This document shows positions 6,123 to 7,613 of a stretch of 7,613 nt of DNA, one piece after another (position 1 is the stretch's first letter; each line of letters begins with the position of its first letter). The DNA comes from Actinomycetes bacterium (GTDB taxonomy: Bacteria; Actinomycetota; Actinomycetes; Actinomycetales; Cellulomonadaceae), in the NCBI GenBank assembly GCA_023412515.1, contig JAEYNO010000242.1, positions 1-7,613 of the forward strand, in the 5' to 3' direction. The notes beneath the pieces were generated by a model. It worked only from the letters and a program-made list of their open reading frames with translations. It was not told the origin of the DNA and did not search any database. The position numbers and the translations under genes were made by a program.

Positions 6123-6686
6123 TCAGTCGTTCACGCGGCCGAGGTACGACCCGTCACGCGTGTCGACCTTGACCTTGGTGTTCGACTCGAGGAACAGCGG
6201 CACCTGGATCTCGTAGCCGGTCTCGAGCGTCGCCGGCTTGGTGCCGGCCGACGAGCGGTCGCCCTGCAGGCCCGGCTCGGTGTACGTGACCTCGAGCACG
6301 ACCGACGGCGGCAGCTCGACGTACAGCGGCACGCCGTCGTTGGTCGCGACGAGCGCGGTCTGCGACTCGAGCATGAAGTTCGCGGCGTCGCCGACCGTCG
6401 CGGCGGGCACGTTGATCTGGTCGTAGGTGTCCGTGTCCATGAACACGAAGTCCTCGCCGTCCTTGTACAGGTACTGCATGTCGCGCTTGTCGACGTTGGC
6501 CGTCTCGACCTTCACGCCCGCGTTGAACGTCTTGTCGACGACCTTGCCGGACAGCACGTTCTTGAGCTTGGTGCGCACGAACGCGCCGCCCTTGCCGGGC
6601 TTGACGTGCTGGAACTCGACGACGGTCCAGAGCTGGCCGTCGATGCGCAGCACGATGCCGTTCTTGAGGTCGTTGGTGGTCGCCAC
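6123..6686 (-). CDS. efp: Translation elongation factor P (EF-P)
   Basis: 187 residues, exactly the typical length. EF-P enters the ribosomal E site and relieves stalling at polyproline stretches. The N-terminal domain (about 1-65) has DLKNGIVLRIDGQLWTVVEF and the tip loop KPGKGGA (29-35) with K32 at the position that is modified in other bacteria. The middle and C-terminal OB domains follow (about 66-127 and 128-187), ending with the family signature KPATLETGYEIQVPLF and VDTRDGSYLGRV. The start is GTG at 6686: it gives the usual VATTNDLKNG beginning and has GGGAG 10 bases upstream (6697-6701). An in-frame ATG at 6761 would add 25 low-complexity residues unlike EF-P and is rejected. The tip loop ends in Gly where many actinobacterial EF-Ps have Pro (PGKGP). 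The gene is first in an efp-nusB unit. Confidence 0.97.
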   Translation of the reverse strand: MATTNDLKNGIVLRIDGQLWTVVEFQHVKPGKGGAFVRTKLKNVLSGKVVDKTFNAGVKVETANVDKRDMQYLYKDGEDFVFMDTDTYDQINVPAATVGDAANFMLESQTALVATNDGVPLYVELPPSVVLEVTYTEPGLQGDRSSAGTKPATLETGYEIQVPLFLESNTKVKVDTRDGSYLGRVND

Positions 6687-6817
6687 GAGCGTCGTTCTCC
6701 CGATCGGTGGTGGTGCGCGCCGTGCGGCGCGTGCGGGCGGCGGGCGCCGGTCCTCCGGCATGCCCGACCCGGCGCTGCCGCCGACCGGTGCGGTCGTCCG
6801 GCCCCAGGCCGTCGTCC

Positions 6818-6823
6818 ATCCTA
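6818..6823 (-). promoter_or_regulatory. Candidate -10 box of the efp-nusB promoter
   Basis: TAGGAT on the minus strand is a full match to TAnnnT. It stands out in the otherwise GC-only intergenic stretch 6687-6866. Transcription would start near 6811, giving a 5' leader of about 125 bases. No TTGACA-like -35 is seen; the -35 region would fall in the 3' arm of the upstream hairpin (6839-6847). No riboswitch could be recognised in the long leader. Confidence 0.5.
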
Positions 6824-6838
6824 GCGCCCGCTCCCCCG

Positions 6839-6866
6839 GGCGCCCGCACGGACCCGCGCGGGCGCC
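6839..6866 (-). terminator. Strong GC hairpin terminator after the satD-DUF3307-like unit
   Basis: GGCGCCCGC (6866-6858) and GCGGGCGCC (6847-6839) form a perfect 9-bp stem around a 10-base loop. The hairpin begins on the base right after the stop codon of the membrane protein gene (6869-6867). A U-tract is missing, as is common in high-GC actinobacteria. It separates this unit from the efp promoter box that follows 16 bases downstream. Confidence 0.65.
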
Positions 6867-7292
6867 TCAGCCGACGAGCCGCTGCGCGAGCGTCCCGACC
6901 GCGGCCGACCACAGCAGGGACGCGAGCGTCCCGATGACGAACCGCTCGGAGGCGCCGGGGTTCTCGCGCAGCTCCGGGTAGCGCCCCAGGCCCTTGACGG
7001 CGACGACGACCGCGACGCCCTCGGGGACGCCCGCGAGCAGGCTCGCCGTGACCGCGAGCCGTTCGAGGACGCCGATCCACGTGCCGCCCCGCAGCACCGT
7101 CTGCGCGCCCTCGCCGTCGGGGCCGTCGCTCACGCGCAGCGGCTGCAGCACGACGGGACCGCTGCGGCGCGCCCGTCCGGCGTCGCGCGAGCGCGACGCG
7201 AGCCGCAGCACGAGACGCGTGACGAGCCAGCCGCCCGCGGACGACACGAGCAGGGCGCCGGTCCAGATGCCGGCCACGAGGGCGGGGTGCAC
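6867..7292 (-). CDS. Small membrane protein resembling the C-terminal part of DUF3307 proteins
   Basis: 141 residues with three likely membrane segments (about 5-30, 72-98 and 118-138). A charged, Arg/Gly-rich stretch (32-68) lies between the first two. The pattern GVLERL (74-79), AVKGLGRYPEL (98-108) and ERFVIGTLASLLW (116-128) resembles the C-terminal region of DUF3307 membrane proteins, which often have G-LERL, AK-I-RFPEI and EYFLIGTLLS and are encoded beside SatD-family genes. The N-terminal DUF3307 domain itself, with its expected early histidine/aspartate-containing helices, is not present, so this is a short form. The start is GTG at 7292, three bases after the stop of the SatD-like gene, which indicates one transcript. 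A strong hairpin follows its stop. The function is unknown; the homology is from remembered motif patterns. Confidence 0.8.
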   Translation of the reverse strand: MHPALVAGIWTGALLVSSAGGWLVTRLVLRLASRSRDAGRARRSGPVVLQPLRVSDGPDGEGAQTVLRGGTWIGVLERLAVTASLLAGVPEGVAVVVAVKGLGRYPELRENPGASERFVIGTLASLLWSAAVGTLAQRLVG

Positions 7293-7295
7293 GCG

Positions 7296-7613
7296 TCAGA
7301 CCTTGGCGTCGCCGGCGGCCCGCGTCAACAGGTGGGCGACCACGGGTCGCGCCGCGGCCTCCTCGGCCCACATCGCGGTGCGCAGCCGCTTGCTCACGGC
7401 CTGCTGCGTGACGCCGAGGGCGCGCGCCACGGCGTCCTGCCCCGCCTCCCCCGCGGCACGGACGGCGTCCACGGCGTCCCACCCCGCGGGGGTGCGGCGT
7501 GCGGCGACCGAGCCGAGCAGCACGAGCACGGCGTCCGCGTCCTCGGCCTCCTGCGGCACCGTGCCCCGCACGGCCACGGGGACCGGCCGCTGCCGGCTCT
7601 TCGCGCTCTCGAC
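7296..7613 (-). CDS. SatD-family protein, C-terminal part with helix-turn-helix
   Basis: The right edge of the window cuts this gene; 105 C-terminal residues are visible. A segment RRTPAGWDAVDAVRAAGEAG (39-58 of the fragment) leads into a helix-turn-helix, QDAVARALGVTQQAVSKRLR (59-78), followed by a helix AMWAEEAAARPVVAHLL. This arrangement fits the C-terminus of SatD-family proteins, whose HTH often reads ITQQAVSxRLR before a W-EE-RP helix. The name comes from the Streptococcus mutans sat locus; the biochemical role is not known to me, and DNA binding is inferred from the HTH alone. The downstream DUF3307-like membrane gene, 3 bases away, supports the family assignment. A generic sigma-like or LuxR-like HTH regulator is the main alternative, since the N-terminal domain cannot be seen. 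Confidence 0.75.
   Translation of the reverse strand, partial: VESAKSRQRPVPVAVRGTVPQEAEDADAVLVLLGSVAARRTPAGWDAVDAVRAAGEAGQDAVARALGVTQQAVSKRLRTAMWAEEAAARPVVAHLLTRAAGDAKV

Noticed and set aside
6687..6761. 25-residue N-terminal extension of EF-P from an upstream ATG
   Set aside because: The residues are Pro/Arg/Ala-rich and absent from the family. GTG at 6686 gives the standard 187-residue protein and has a GGGAG site at the right distance.
5718..6824. 368-codon plus-strand frame opposite nusB and efp
   Set aside because: It is a shadow frame without recognisable motifs; nusB and efp on the minus strand are unambiguous.
6154..7482. 442-codon minus-strand frame across efp and the DUF3307-like gene
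   Set aside because: It crosses the terminator and promoter region and gives an Arg/Ala/Gly-rich translation with no domain. It is a frame shadow.

Overview
The window is very GC-rich (roughly three quarters G+C by eye), with GTG starts, 4-base start/stop overlaps and strong third-position GC. Together with the gene content this points to a high-GC actinobacterium, most likely a member of the Micrococcales such as Cellulomonas. That assignment is inferred from protein character and gene order, not from a database search. There is no rRNA, tRNA, CRISPR array, insertion sequence or phage gene.

Layout. (1) Positions 1-3139, minus strand: the start of the de novo pyrimidine operon, read right to left as pyrR (regulator), pyrB (aspartate carbamoyltransferase), pyrC (dihydroorotase) and the first 77 codons of a small membrane protein that usually precedes carA in actinobacteria. 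Every junction is a 4-base overlap (ATGA or GTGA). (2) Positions 3140-3349: a divergent control region. It holds a PyrR-binding RNA hairpin next to the pyrR ribosome binding site, with an upstream strand able to pair with that site. It also holds a -10 box for the pyr operon, three copies of a 9-bp motif, and a possible sigma-28-like promoter facing right. (3) Positions 3350-5665, plus strand: a 771-residue membrane-anchored hybrid GGDEF-EAL protein for cyclic-di-GMP turnover. (4) Positions 5705-6686, minus strand: efp and nusB, 1 bp apart, with an efp promoter box at 6818-6823. (5) Positions 6839-6866: a strong hairpin that separates efp from (6) 6867-7613, minus strand, a two-gene unit made of a SatD-family protein (C-terminal part only, cut by the window edge) and a small membrane protein resembling the C-terminal part of DUF3307 proteins.

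How it fits together. Most of the window is conserved housekeeping: pyrimidine synthesis under PyrR feedback control, plus translation (EF-P) and transcription antitermination (NusB) factors. In Streptomyces coelicolor, from established knowledge, the order is efp-nusB-bldD-pyrR-pyrB-pyrC. BldD is a c-di-GMP-binding master regulator. Here the bldD position holds, in the opposite orientation, a gene for an enzyme that appears able both to make and to degrade c-di-GMP. This replacement and the SD-masking leader of pyrR are the two most interesting observations. I did not find a clearly new multi-gene system.
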